This document shows, in pieces, positions 9,867 through 19,323 of a stretch of DNA of 64,000 nt. The first letter of the stretch is position 1. Every line of letters starts with the position of its first letter. The position numbers and the translations under genes were made by a program. Under the pieces are notes generated by a model. The model saw nothing but the letters and a program-made list of their open reading frames with translations. It did no database searches and was not told where the DNA came from. This DNA is from DASSBG01 sp963800395 (GTDB taxonomy: Bacteria; Pseudomonadota; Gammaproteobacteria; Xanthomonadales; Rhodanobacteraceae): positions 434,001-498,000 of the forward strand of contig CAWDBD010000014.1 of assembly GCA_963800395.1 (NCBI GenBank), in the 5' to 3' direction.

Positions 9867-10041
9867 CAACGACCGCCGCCGCACCGCCGGCCTCGCCGCC
9901 GGTTACTGACGGAGAGCAGCCCCCTGAGTCAGGGGGCGATTCGCGGCAAGGCCGCGAATGGGGGTGTGGTAGCGCATGTCGGGGCCCGGAACTTTGCGCA
10001 GCAAAGTTCTGGGGGGGGCCATGCGCAGCATGGCCATGACA
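9867..10041. repeat. Duplicate of the ggt 3' end and hairpin chain, copy 2
   Basis: Near-identical to 9424-9597 at an offset of 443 bp. It starts with the DNA encoding the last 14 codons and stop of ggt (reading NDRRRTAGLAAGY, one change) and continues through all four hairpins. Differences are a few substitutions and extra G residues near 10012. An additional GGCCATGC-GGA-GCATGGCC hairpin lies just upstream (9842-9860). Confidence 0.85.
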
Positions 10042-10073
10042 CAACGACCGTCGAGCCGCTCGCCGCCTGAAGC

Positions 10074-10372
10074 ATGGATTCTGCGACGCCATTCGCTGCG
10101 CTCATTCCGCGCAGAATGACGGGCTTTCTTGCGAACGCGATGAGACGAAGCAGAAACCCTGATTCAAGGGCATCTGCGGCGCCGCCACGGATGGGGTGCG
10201 GCGTCATGCCGGGAAAGCAATCGCCGCCGGAACGCCGAAAAATCCCCGTCATTCTGCGCGCAGCCGCAGGCGGAGTCGCAGAATCCATGTCGCAAGGGCT
10301 ATCGAGCCACTCGCCACCTGAAGCATGGATTCTGCGACGCCATTCGCTACGCTCATTCCGTGCAGAATGACG
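10074..10372. repeat. Further family B elements after ggt
   Basis: A half element (10074-10121, TGGATTCTGCGACGCC to GCAGAATGACG) is followed by a segment (to about 10200) that repeats 9762-9840, including ACCCTGATTCAAGGGC. A complete family B palindrome then lies at 10247-10372. The whole 9424-10372 tract is therefore a mosaic of duplicated pieces. No gene recognised. Confidence 0.75.
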
Positions 10373-10457
10373 GGTTGTTCTGCAAACGAGGCGGGAAGAA
10401 ACACAGCCCCTGTGGAAGCGCATGCGCCGCAGGGCCATCATGCTATCGCAGGTCAAT

Positions 10458-11598
10458 TCAGCGCAGTGCCTCAGTGAGGCGGGCGAGGCCGGCTTCAAGC
10501 GTGACGCGCGGGCATGCGAAGTTGAGGCGGGCGAAGCCGGGGGCGCCGAAGTCGGTGCCGTCGGACAGGCCCAGGCCGTGCTGTTCCAGATGCGTCACGG
10601 GATCATCGATGCCGCATTCGCGCAGGTCCATCCAGTACAAATAGGTCGCTTCGGGCGCTTGCGCCTTGACTCGCGGCAAACCGGCCAGCGTTTCGGTGAT
10701 CAGGTCCCGATTTCCGCGCAGGTAGTCGATCAGCTCGCGATGCCAGTCGCCGCCATCGCGCCAGGCGGCTTCAGCCGCCACATAACCCAGCGCATTGACG
10801 TAGGGCAGGATGCCGTCAATGGCAGTGGCAAAGCGGGCGCGCAGGTCGGGGTCGGGAATGACCGCGCAGCTCAGCCCCAGACCGGCAATGTTGAAGGTCT
10901 TGCTGGGCGCCAGCAGGGTGATGGTGCGCGCGGCCAGCTCGGGGGACAGGGCCGCGAAGGGCTGGTGTTGCAACCCCGGCTGCAGAATCAGGTCGGCATG
11001 CAGTTCATCGGAGATGACCAGCGTGTCGTGGGCCAGCACACACTCGGCAACGGACTCCAGCTCGTCGCGGCCGAACACCCGGCCAAGCGGGTTGTGAGGG
11101 TTGCACAGGAACAGCAGGCGGCCCTGGTCCTGGAAGGCTCGCGTCAGGCAGTCCAGGTTCATGCGTGCCATGCCCCCGTCATCCGGGTCCATGGGTACCT
11201 GACAGCAAGCCCCGCTGCATGTGGCCTGGCGCGGTCAGAAAGGGCGGGTAGATCGGCGTGGTGGTCACTACGGACTGGCCTGGCTCGATCAGGCGGCAGG
11301 CAGCATTGAGTGCCGGCACCGCGCCCGGGATCCACATCAGCCAGTCCGGCTCCAGACGCCAGTTGTAGTGTTGCCTGGTCCAGTTGCACAGCGCCTCGAC
11401 AAGCCCGGGACTGGCGTGGCTGTATCCGAAAATGCCGTGGCTGACACGCTGCTGCAGGGCCCGGGTGACCGGCGGCGGGGCCTGAAAATCCATGTCCGCC
11501 ACCCACATGGGCAGCACATCGCGATCGCCATAGCGATCCCATTTCACGCTGTTGCTGTGGCGGCGATCATGTGGTGTGTCGAAATACGAATTGCTCAC
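10458..11598 (-). pseudogene. MalY/PatB-type PLP aminotransferase / C-S lyase, one frameshift
   Basis: A fold-type I PLP enzyme of the MalY/PatB family (cystathionine beta-lyase or related aminotransferase). The GTG start at 11598 (SNSYFDTPHDRR) has GAGGAC upstream. The N-terminal part includes the typical VLPMWVADMDFQ and GIFGYSHASPG. The C-terminal part includes LLFLCNPHNPLGRVF, VISDELHADL and the PLP-lysine motif APSKTFNIAGL. The two parts are in different frames and meet near 11180-11200, so a single indel breaks the gene. All expected motifs remain, giving about 380 residues if repaired. A consensus error is as likely as a real mutation. Confidence 0.85.
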
Positions 11599-11721
11599 GG
11601 GATGTCCTCGAGCGTTTGTTCTCGGCGTGCCGGCGCAGCTTGCGATCGAGGGCGCCTGCAGTGCCAACCGAGGTCATGGTGAGGCATCAATCCATGACAA
11701 GACAGGATTCTCGGATGTAGC

Positions 11722-12404
11722 TCAGAACTCCAGGTCCTGTGCCGCGCACAGGTAATCGAGCATGGGTGCCAGACGCTTCATGGTGGTGACGATGAGGGGC
11801 GAGTCGATCGGAGCAGGCAAGTTCGTCGCTGATGGCCTCGGTGGCCGCCAGGCTCTTGCGCTTGAGGTCATCGATCAGCTCGTGCTCGGGATCGAAGCCG
11901 CGCGGTGGGCGTTTCAGGCTTTCGCCGCGCAGCGACAGTGGCGGCGGAACGCAGCGCTGCCGGTCGCCTTCTTCCATGCGGCGGGGTTGTCCACCATGAA
12001 GTCGCGGATCCTGCGCAAGGTATGGTTTTCCGGATGCCAGAGGCCGCCGCCGACAAAGCAGTTGCCCGGCTGGATGTGGATGTAGAACGAAGGTGCGGCC
12101 ACTTCGCGGCGGCGTTCATGGAACAGCCGCGCGCCGGCCCAGGGTTTGTAGGGCAGCTTGTTGTTGGAAAAGCGCACGTCGCGGTGGATGCGGAACAGCG
12201 AGCCGCCGACCTTGCGCGTGTCTGCGCGGTAGTGGCTGCTGATTTCTGCCAGCGGCTCGGCCAGGTCGCCGATCAGGGCGAGAAACGGCTCGCGCACGTG
12301 CGCCTCGAACTCATCCTTGTGCTCGTGGAACCAGTCGCGGTTGTTGTGCCGGTCAAGGCCGCGCAGGAAGCGCATGGTGGCTTGTCGAAATAGGCTCTGC
12401 TCAT
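11722..12404 (-). pseudogene. DUF2461 (TIGR02453) family protein, frameshifted
   Basis: About 227 residues if frames are joined. The likely start is the ATG at 12404 (MSRAYFDK, one base missing before ATMRFLRGL). The body contains RHNNRDWFHEHKDEFEAHVREP and GGSLFRIHRDVRFSNNKLPYK, both typical of the family. The C-terminal half (SLRGESLKRPPRGFDPEHELI) is in another frame after a shift near 11940. A third shift near 11785 leads to the natural end (LDYLCAAQDLEF). Function unknown. As given, its N-terminal half is artificially fused to the end of sbcB. Confidence 0.75.
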
Positions 12405-12410
12405 GCCGCG

Positions 12411-13865
12411 TCAATCCGTGTTCAGGGTCGATGCCGAACTCGTCCGCCAGCGCCATGCCCCAGGCCTGGAGCTGGTCGAGCAGGGCGGGTCGGATGCAGG
12501 CCGCGTCTCGGCGCAGTGCTGTCAGCGTGGCGAAATAGTCGGTCAGGCTCAGGCTGGTGGCTTCGCTGCGGGTACTCAGGCGCTGGCGCGCAAAGTCGTG
12601 CCAGTCGCGCACTTCCGGGCGTCCAGCGTGTGTGGCCAGTTGCGGGCCCGGTAGCGGAACAGCAGCGTGGCATAGCGCGGGTCGCGGAATGCAATGGCCG
12701 CTTCGGCAAGTTCCTCGGGTGGTGTGCCGCGCACCTGCTCCAGCAGCGGTTTGTCGGCATTGGGCAGGAATCCGTCATAGAGGGCCAGTTCCGGGTCCCC
12801 GGCCGGCCCATGCCGGGCTGTGCGGCGAACACCTGTCGCACCTTGCCGGCCAGGTCGGGTATGGCGCGCAGGCGCGCTGCGTGGCGCAGGCAGGTGTCGA
12901 CATCCAGACCGATGCGGTCCGGTGTCGACGCCCTTGAGCACGCTCATCGGCGCCAGTGCCGGCGAGCGATTGATGCGTACGGTGCGCAGGGCGATGCGAT
13001 CAATGCCCTCGGGCAGATCATCGCGCGCGGTGAACACGCGATCGGCAATGGCATCGGCATCCAGCGTCAGCAGTCGGTGGGGTCGACCGACAGGTCGTAG
13101 ACGATGATTTCGCCGCTGCGCCCGGGGTGCTGCGCCAGCGGCGCAATCAGGGTGATGCAGCCGCGGCTGGCCGGGTATCTGGCGGACACATGCAGCACCG
13201 GTGTGCGACCGGGAATATCCAGCAGGTCGGCGGCGGTGCGCTTGTTGCGCAGCTCAGGTACCAGTCCCACAGCTGTGGCTGGCGTGTTTCAGCAGCCGGG
13301 CCAGGTCGATGGTGGTTTCGACATCGGACAGGGCATCGTGCGCCCGGCGCTGGTCCAGCTTGTTGGCGGCGGCCAGGTCTTCCAGCCTGAAGCTGGGTGC
13401 GCCATCGTCGCGCAGCGGCCACTCGATGCCGGCGGGGCGCAGCGCGTGGCACATGCGCGCCAGGTCGATGATGTCCCAGCGCGAGTTGCCGTCCTGCCAT
13501 TCGCGCGCATAGGGGTCGTAGAAGTTGCGATACAGCAGGTTGCGGGTGAAGTTGTCGTCGAAACGCAGCGAGTTGTAGCCGACGCCGCAGGTGCCCGGCT
13601 GTCCGAGCTGCTCGTGCACGGCGGCGGCGAACTCGGCCTCGCTCATGCCTTCGCGTTCGGCCTGTTGCGGCGTGATGCCGGTGACCAGGCAGGCTTCGGG
13701 GTGCGGCAGGTTGTCGTGGCTGGGCTTGCACATGATCGAGACGCTGTCGCCGACCGGGTCGAGGTTCATGTCGGTGCGAATGCCGGCAAACTGCCAGATG
13801 CGGTCACGAAACGGATCGGTGCCGCTGGTCTCGTAATCGTGCCAGAAAAAGGAATCCGCGCTCAT
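12411..13865 (-). pseudogene. sbcB: Exodeoxyribonuclease I, multiple frameshifts
   Basis: A 3'-to-5' single-strand DNA exonuclease used in recombination and repair. The ATG at 13865 gives MSADSFFWHDYETSGTDPF, containing the DEDD-type DYETSG motif. GVGYNSLRFDDNFTRN and KLDQRRAHDALSDVE (third acidic motif) follow in the same frame to about 13260. The sequence continues in other frames (LRNKRTAADLLDIPGRTP, then INRSPALAPMSVLK, then DPELALYDGFL and AEAAIAFRDPRYATLLFRYRARN). At least four shifts are needed. The end is not exact; a TGA at 12411 in one frame is the best candidate. Divergent from orn. Confidence 0.85.
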
Positions 13866-14029
13866 GGCCTTATCTTCGCATGTTTGCCGGGCATGGCGGG
13901 CCTGGTGCCCGATGGAACAAACTGCGATGGGTCCGCGAATGAGGGCGGCGACAGCACGAAGAAAGCATTTTCTACTTTTTTCCATGGCACCTCTTTGCGT
14001 TATTCGCGTCCTTCGCGGACAAAAAGACT

Positions 14030-14057
14030 TTGCATTTCGCATCGTGCCTGATAAACT
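14030..14057 (+). promoter_or_regulatory. Possible sigma70 promoter for orn
   Basis: TTGCAT and TAAACT are separated by 16 bases and end 28 bases before the orn ATG, in the divergent sbcB-orn gap. This is a reasonable -35/-10 pair, but it is inferred by eye only. Confidence 0.3.
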
Positions 14058-14084
14058 GCGGTCTTGCCGATTGAAGGATTCAGC

Positions 14085-14650
14085 ATGAGCAGCATCGATG
14101 AGAACAACCTGATCTGGATTGATCTGGAGATGACCGGGCTGCGACCCTGATCGGGATTCAATTCTCGAAATTGCCACCGTGGTGACCAACAGCCAGCTCG
14201 ACGTGCTGGCCGAGGGGCCGGTGTTCGCAATCCATCATCCGGTCGAGCGGCTGGAGGCGATGGATGACTGGAACCGTTCCCACCACGGCCGCTCGGGCCT
14301 CTGGCAGCAGGTGCTGGACTCGAGTGATGACCACGCCACGGCCGAAGCGCGCGACGATGGAGTTTCTCAGCCAGTGGGTGCCTGCGGGCAAGTCGCCCAT
14401 GTGCGGCAACTCGATCTGCCAGGACCGGCGATTCCTGTATCGGCAGATGCGTGATCTGGAAGCCTTCTTTCACTATCGCAACCTGGATGTGTCGACCCTC
14501 AAGGAGCTGGCCAGGCGCTGGGCTCCGGACGTGGCCGCAGGGTTCAACAAGGAGTCGGCGCACACGGCCCTGAGTGATGTGCACGATTCGATTGCCGAGC
14601 TGAAGCACTATCGGCAGCACTGGAGCGAGTGGATGCCGCTGCGCCAGTGA
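14085..14650 (+). pseudogene. orn: Oligoribonuclease, two frameshifts
   Basis: A DEDD-family 3'-5' exonuclease that finishes RNA decay by degrading di- to penta-ribonucleotides and pGpG. The ATG at 14085 follows GAAGGA and gives IWIDLEMTGLRP, with the first catalytic DLE, then a premature TGA at about 14148. The next frame resumes with DRDSILEIATVVT and WNRSHHGRSGLWQQV. A second shift near 14340 leads to FLSQWVPAGKSPMCGNSICQ and NKESAHTALSDVHDSI, with the late His and Asp. Repaired length is about 188 residues. orn is essential or nearly so in many gammaproteobacteria, so two indels here argue for consensus errors. Confidence 0.9.
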
Positions 14651-14768
14651 CTCGCGTAGGCAGGCGGTGAACTGAGGATCCCGGAAACCGCCTGTTGGGC
14701 CACTGGGCCCGGGCCCGGCCGCCGCCATCCGGTTCCCGCGTGCGGGCGCTCCGCGCTACAATGGCCGG

Positions 14769-15461
14769 ATGTCCAGCGCCAAGACCCCCGCACCTGTCCT
14801 GACCATCGACGGCCCTTCCGGCTCTGGCAAGGGCACCATCAGCCGCCTGGTGGCGGACAGGCTGGGCTGGCGGATGCTCGATTCGGGCGCGCTGTATCGC
14901 GCTGTCGGCTACTCGGCCAGCATGGCTGGCGTGGACCTGGGTGATGGCGATGCCGTGGCGCGTTGCGCGCAGAGCACGCGTATCCGCTTCCAGGCGGCCG
15001 ACGATGGCGGTGATACGCGGGTGTTCGTCAACGGCCATGACGCCACCGACGAGCTGCGCACCGAAACCTGCGGCGCGGCGGCCTCGGCGGTAGCCGTATT
15101 CCCGGCAGTGCGCGAGGCCCTGCTGGACAAGCAGCGCGGCTTCCGGCACAGGCCGGGGCTGGTGGCCGACGGGCGCGACATGGGCACGGTGATCTTCCCG
15201 GATGCCGGTCACAAGGTGTTTTTGACCGCCAGCGCCAGCGAGCGCGCCAAAAGACGCTATAAACAGTTGAAGGACAAGGGTCTTGCGGTTACACTTGCAT
15301 CCCTTCTGCGGGAGATCGAGGCGCGCGACGCTCGTGATGCCCAGCGCAAGGTGGCGCCGTTGCGCCCGGCCGAGGATGCCGTGGTGATTGATACCACGGG
15401 CATGCCTATCGAGGCCGTGGTGGACCAGGTGCTTGCCCTGATCGAACCGCCGAAGGCCTGA
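14769..15461 (+). CDS. cmk: Cytidylate kinase
   Basis: Phosphorylates CMP and dCMP to diphosphates using ATP. 230 residues. The P-loop is TIDGPSGSGKGTISR near residue 13, and the region LLDSGALYR-like (MLDSGALYRAVGY) binds substrate. VADGRDMGTVIFPDA is a family signature, and the LID-like ASERAKRRYKQLKDKG follows. Intact frame. The order cmk-rpsA-ihfB is conserved across gammaproteobacteria. Confidence 0.97.
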   Translation: MSSAKTPAPVLTIDGPSGSGKGTISRLVADRLGWRMLDSGALYRAVGYSASMAGVDLGDGDAVARCAQSTRIRFQAADDGGDTRVFVNGHDATDELRTETCGAAASAVAVFPAVREALLDKQRGFRHRPGLVADGRDMGTVIFPDAGHKVFLTASASERAKRRYKQLKDKGLAVTLASLLREIEARDARDAQRKVAPLRPAEDAVVIDTTGMPIEAVVDQVLALIEPPKA

Positions 15462-15669
15462 CAGAACAGTACAAACGCGCTTCGGAGAGGCGTGGCGAAT
15501 GCCGTTTTCGGCGTTCGACATGGTGTATGGACGCACCAGAACAATTGAGCCGTGTCTTCTGGACACATTATTTTCACGACACCGCAACCCATGAGGGCAA
15601 GGTGTCCCGACCGGTGGATCGCAGCGTCACTCCAATTCGCGGGCGGTCCTTTCCCATCCTGGAATCCAC
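15462..15669 (+). promoter_or_regulatory. Structured leader of rpsA
   Basis: 208 bases between the cmk stop and the rpsA start. Two hairpins are visible: CGAATGCCG-TTTT-CGGCGTTCG (15496-15517, one G-U pair) and GTGTC-TTCTG-GACAC (15552-15566). E. coli rpsA has a long leader with hairpins through which S1 represses its own translation. A similar role here is inference from position and folding. Confidence 0.4.
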
Positions 15670-17340
15670 ATGACTGAAAGTTTTGCCGAGCTGTTTGAAG
15701 AAAGCCAGATCCTGACCAACCTGAAGCCGGGTGCCATCGTTTCTGGAATCATCGAGGAAATTCGTCCCGACGTCGTTGTCATCAATGCCGGACTGAAGAG
15801 CGAGGGCATCGTGCCCATCGACCAGTTCAGGAGCGACAATGGCGAGCTGGAAATCGAGGTAGGCGACGAGATCAAGGTTGCCCTGGAAGCCATCGAGGAC
15901 GGTTTCGGCGAAACCCGCCTGTCGCGTGAGAAGGCCAAGCGCTCCATGGTCTGGGACGAGCTGGAAAAGGCGTTCGAGGACGAAGTGGTCGTTACCGGCA
16001 AGTTCTCCGGCAAGGTCAAGGGTGGTTTCACGGTCGATATCAACGACGTGCGGGCCTTCCTGCCCGGTTCGCTGGTGGATGTGCGCCCGGTGCGCGATCC
16101 CAGCTACCTGGAAGGCAAGGATCTCGAGTTCAAGATCATCAAGCTGGACCGTCGCCGCAACAACGTGGTGGTTTCGCGTCGCGCCGTGGTCGAGGAAGAG
16201 TTCTCCGAAGAGCGCGAGAAGCTGCTGGAGCGTCTGGTCGAGGGTGCCGTGGTGCCGGGTGTGGTCAAGAACCTCACCGATTACGGTGCATTCGTCGACC
16301 TTGGCGGCATCGACGGTCTGCTGCACATCACCGACATGGCATGGCGTCGCGTGCGTCATCCGTCCGAGGTGGTCAATGTGGGTGACGAGCTGGAAGTGCG
16401 CGTGCTCAAGTTCGATCGCGAGCGCAACCGCGTCAGCCTGGGCCTGAAGCAGCTGGGCGAAGATCCCTGGGTCAACATCTCGCGTCGCTATCCGGTTTCC
16501 TCGCGCGTGTTCGGCAAGGTCAGCAACGTCACCGATTACGGTTGCTTTGTGGAGATCGAGCCGGGCGTCGAGGGCCTGGTGCACGTGTCCGAGATGGACT
16601 GGACCAACAAGAACGTCAATCCGGCCAAGGTTGCCCAGGTGGGCGACGAGGTCGAGGTCATGGTGCTGGATGTCGACGAGGAGCGTCGCCGCATCTCGCT
16701 GGGCATGAAGCAGACCCAGTCCAACCCGTGGGAAGCCTTTGCCGCCATGCACAACAAGGGCGACAAGGTTTCCGGCCAGATCAAGTCGATCACCGATTTC
16801 GGCGTGTTCGTCGGCCTGGAAGGCGGCATCGACGGCCTGGTGCACCTGTCCGACATTTCCTGGCAGGATGCCGGCGAAGACCTGATCCGCGAATTCAAGA
16901 AGGGCGAGGAACTCGAAGCCGTGGTGCTGGCTGTTGATCCGGAGCGTGAGCGCATCAGCCTCGGCATCAAGCAGATGGAACAGGATCCGTTCGGCCAGTT
17001 CATGGTCTCCCATCCGCGCGGCAGCATTGTCACCGGCACGGTTACCGAAGTGGACGCCAAGGGCGCCACGGTGGAACTTGCCGAGGGTGTGGACGCCTGG
17101 TTGCGCGCCAACGACATTGCCAAGGAGCGTGTCGAGGACGCCACCCAGCATCTCAAGGTCGGGGACACGGTTGAAGCCAAGTTCACCGGCATGGATCGCA
17201 AGACCCGCAAGTTGTCGATCTCCATCCGGGCCAAGGATGAAGACGATATCCGCGGCGTCATGGACGACTACAAGAGTGCCGGCAACGCCACTACCAAGCT
17301 GGGTTCGCTGCTCAAGGAACAGCTCGACAAGGCTGACTGA
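15670..17340 (+). CDS. rpsA: 30S ribosomal protein S1
   Basis: Binds mRNA and helps load it on the 30S subunit. 556 residues, matching the six-domain proteobacterial S1. Six S1/OB-fold repeats can be followed: two N-terminal ribosome-binding ones (from about residues 20 and 105) and four RNA-binding ones beginning near GAVVPGVVKNLTDYGAFVDL, SRVFGKVSNVTDYGCFVE, GDKVSGQIKSITDFGVFVG and GSIVTGTVTEVDAKGATV. The start (MTESFAELFEES) matches the family. Frame intact. A terminator follows at 17354, before ihfB. Confidence 0.98.
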   Translation: MTESFAELFEESQILTNLKPGAIVSGIIEEIRPDVVVINAGLKSEGIVPIDQFRSDNGELEIEVGDEIKVALEAIEDGFGETRLSREKAKRSMVWDELEKAFEDEVVVTGKFSGKVKGGFTVDINDVRAFLPGSLVDVRPVRDPSYLEGKDLEFKIIKLDRRRNNVVVSRRAVVEEEFSEEREKLLERLVEGAVVPGVVKNLTDYGAFVDLGGIDGLLHITDMAWRRVRHPSEVVNVGDELEVRVLKFDRERNRVSLGLKQLGEDPWVNISRRYPVSSRVFGKVSNVTDYGCFVEIEPGVEGLVHVSEMDWTNKNVNPAKVAQVGDEVEVMVLDVDEERRRISLGMKQTQSNPWEAFAAMHNKGDKVSGQIKSITDFGVFVGLEGGIDGLVHLSDISWQDAGEDLIREFKKGEELEAVVLAVDPERERISLGIKQMEQDPFGQFMVSHPRGSIVTGTVTEVDAKGATVELAEGVDAWLRANDIAKERVEDATQHLKVGDTVEAKFTGMDRKTRKLSISIRAKDEDDIRGVMDDYKSAGNATTKLGSLLKEQLDKAD

Positions 17341-17353
17341 TCGAAGTTTGCGA

Positions 17354-17382
17354 CGCGGGAAGGCGAGGGCCTTCCCGCGTTT
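17354..17382 (+). terminator. Terminator between rpsA and ihfB
   Basis: Perfect 10-bp stem CGCGGGAAGG / CCTTCCCGCG with a 6-nt loop, followed by a short TTT. It lies 14 bases after the rpsA stop. The weak T tract suggests partial termination, allowing some readthrough into ihfB. Confidence 0.6.
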
Positions 17383-17414
17383 GCAGCGTGTATGGGTTCA
17401 ACAGGGGCGGATGG

Positions 17415-17708
17415 ATGACCAAATCCGAGCTGATCGAGGCACTGGCCCGACGTCAGACACATCTGGCGTTCAGTGATGTGGAAATGGCCGTCAAGGGCCT
17501 GCTTGACCAGATGAGCCAGTCGCTGGCCGATGGCGACCGTATCGAGATTCGCGGCTTCGGCAGTTTCTCTCTGCACTATCGTCCCCCGCGCATGGGACGC
17601 AACCCCAAGACGGGCGAGGCGGTGGCATTGCCTGGCAAGTACGTGCCGCATTTCAAGCCCGGCAAGGCCTTGCGCGACAAGGTCAACAACAAGGATTCAT
17701 CCGGGTGA
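17415..17708 (+). CDS. ihfB: Integration host factor beta subunit
   Basis: A DNA-bending nucleoid protein that pairs with IhfA. 97 residues from the ATG at 17415. This start gives the standard MTKSELIEALARRQ; an upstream in-frame ATG at 17388 adds nine non-conserved residues. The DNA-binding beta-arm region is GFGSFSLHYRPPRMGRNPKTG, including the RNPKTG signature with the intercalating proline. Located after rpsA as in most gammaproteobacteria. Confidence 0.96.
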   Translation: MTKSELIEALARRQTHLAFSDVEMAVKGLLDQMSQSLADGDRIEIRGFGSFSLHYRPPRMGRNPKTGEAVALPGKYVPHFKPGKALRDKVNNKDSSG

Positions 17709-17864
17709 ACCGTTCGCGGGTGGCATGACGCCCGTGATTGCAGCCGTGGCCCGGGTCTGGTGCACTGCCCATCGGCATCGCGCGTGCAATCGGGCCGGGG
17801 GATATCAGTGGTCTCCGGCAATCGACACTCGACCTGATACGCGTTTTTCGGATACATTGCCGTT

Positions 17865-18149
17865 ATGCGTCTGCTCCTGATCATCATTGTTGTGCTGTTT
17901 GCCGCCGCCGGCGTGGTCTTTGGTGCCCTGAACGCGGACCTGGTCAGCTATGACCTCGTTTTCACCCGTTTCGCCATGCCCAAGGGTGCTGCCCTGCTGG
18001 GCATGCTCCTGGCCGGCTGGATTCTCGGCGGCCTGCTTGTATGGCTGTTTGCAGTGCAGCCGCTCAAGCGCAAGCTGGCGCGCACACGCCGCCAGATTCC
18101 GGCAATTGAATCTGCCAACGAGGACGATCCGCAGACGGCCTCGGCATGA
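17865..18149 (+). CDS. lapA: LapA (DUF1049) inner-membrane protein
   Basis: 94 residues with two membrane helices (RLLLIIIVVLFAAAGVVFGAL and AALLGMLLAGWILGGLLVWLF) and a charged cytoplasmic tail that could form a short coiled coil. This is the LapA/YciS pattern. In E. coli LapA works with LapB in controlling LpxC levels and LPS assembly. The last four bases overlap the start of lapB (ATGA), so the two are translationally coupled. Confidence 0.9.
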   Translation: MRLLLIIIVVLFAAAGVVFGALNADLVSYDLVFTRFAMPKGAALLGMLLAGWILGGLLVWLFAVQPLKRKLARTRRQIPAIESANEDDPQTASA

Positions 18150-19315
18150 ACCCCCTGTATCTGCTGATTCCGCTGCTGCCACTGGCGGCCTGGAGCGGCT
18201 GGTACCTTGCTCGTCGCGGGCGGCTTTCCGATGGTGATCGCGTCAACGAGCTTTCATCGAGCTATTTTCGCGGCCTCAACTATCTGCTCAACGAGCAACC
18301 GGACAAGGCCATCGAGGTGTTCCTCGAGCTGGCCGAACTCAACCGGGATACCGTCGAGACGCACCTGGCTCTGGGCAATCTTTTCCGCCGCCGCGGTGAG
18401 GTCGAGCGCGCCATCCGTGTGCATCAGCATCTTGTTGCCCGGCCCAACCTGAATGACCCGATGAAGACCATCGCCTTGCTGGAGCTGGGCGAGGACTACA
18501 TGCGGGCCGGACTGCTTGACCGTGCCGAGACACTGTTCAGTGACCTGGTGGCGATGGGCGCACATGCGCCATCGGCCCTGCGCCACCTGATTGCCATCTA
18601 CCAGCACGAGCGCGACTGGCACAAGGCGATCGAGCATGCGCGCAAGCTGGAGAGCATGAGTGGCGAGCCCGAGGCCGAGACGATCGCCCACTACTATTGC
18701 GAGCTGGCCGAGCAATCGCGGCAGCATGGCGCGATAAACGAAACGCGCGACTACATGAAGCATGCCTTCGCCAGCCACCCGGACAGTGTGCGTGCACATC
18801 TGCTGAACGGGCATCTTCTGGTTGCCGAGGACCGCCTGGACGATGCCGCGCAAGCCTATGAGCGCGCCTGCAATTGCGATGTCGAGTTTGTCCCCGAGAT
18901 ACTGCCCTACCTGCTCGAGACCTATGCCAGGCTGGGCCAGGATGATCGAGCCGAGGCCTTCCTGCGCGAACTTCTGGACCGCTATCAGGGCATTTCGCCG
19001 GTGCTGGCGCTGCATCGACTGATCCGGCGTCGCGATGGTGAAGATGCCGCGGTGGCCTTTCTCACCGCGCAGTTGCGGCAACGGCCGTCGGTGCGCGGCC
19101 TGACCACGCTGATCGAGGCCACGGCCAGCCGCGCCGGTGCTGCCGAGCGCAACAACTTCCTGATTCTTCGTGATCTGACGCACAAGCTCATGGAAGGCCA
19201 GGCGATGTACCGCTGCAGCCGCTGCGGTTTCGGCGCCAAGGCCCACCACTGGCAATGTCCCAGCTGCAAGAGCTGGGGCAGCGTGCGCCCGATACGAGGC
19301 GTGGCCAACGAGTGA
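18146..19315 (+). CDS. lapB: LPS assembly protein LapB (YciM)
   Basis: A 389-residue inner-membrane-anchored scaffold. One N-terminal helix (LYLLIPLLPLAAWSGWYLA) is followed by a superhelix of TPR repeats covering roughly residues 40-340. A C-terminal rubredoxin-like zinc module follows, with the pairs CSRCGFG and CPSCKSW. In E. coli LapB recruits FtsH to degrade LpxC and so balances LPS with phospholipid synthesis. Its position just before LPS sugar genes fits. Frame intact; the heavily frameshifted stretch begins immediately after it. Confidence 0.95.
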   Translation: MNPLYLLIPLLPLAAWSGWYLARRGRLSDGDRVNELSSSYFRGLNYLLNEQPDKAIEVFLELAELNRDTVETHLALGNLFRRRGEVERAIRVHQHLVARPNLNDPMKTIALLELGEDYMRAGLLDRAETLFSDLVAMGAHAPSALRHLIAIYQHERDWHKAIEHARKLESMSGEPEAETIAHYYCELAEQSRQHGAINETRDYMKHAFASHPDSVRAHLLNGHLLVAEDRLDDAAQAYERACNCDVEFVPEILPYLLETYARLGQDDRAEAFLRELLDRYQGISPVLALHRLIRRRDGEDAAVAFLTAQLRQRPSVRGLTTLIEATASRAGAAERNNFLILRDLTHKLMEGQAMYRCSRCGFGAKAHHWQCPSCKSWGSVRPIRGVANE

Positions 19316-19323
19316 GTGCGGTC

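Noticed and set aside
10422..11309. 295-codon plus-strand open frame over the aminotransferase
   Set aside because: Antisense to a gene with unmistakable PLP-enzyme motifs.
15574..17151. 525-codon minus-strand open frame opposite rpsA
   Set aside because: Shadow of rpsA; no ribosome-binding site and histidine/leucine-rich composition typical of antisense GC-rich frames.
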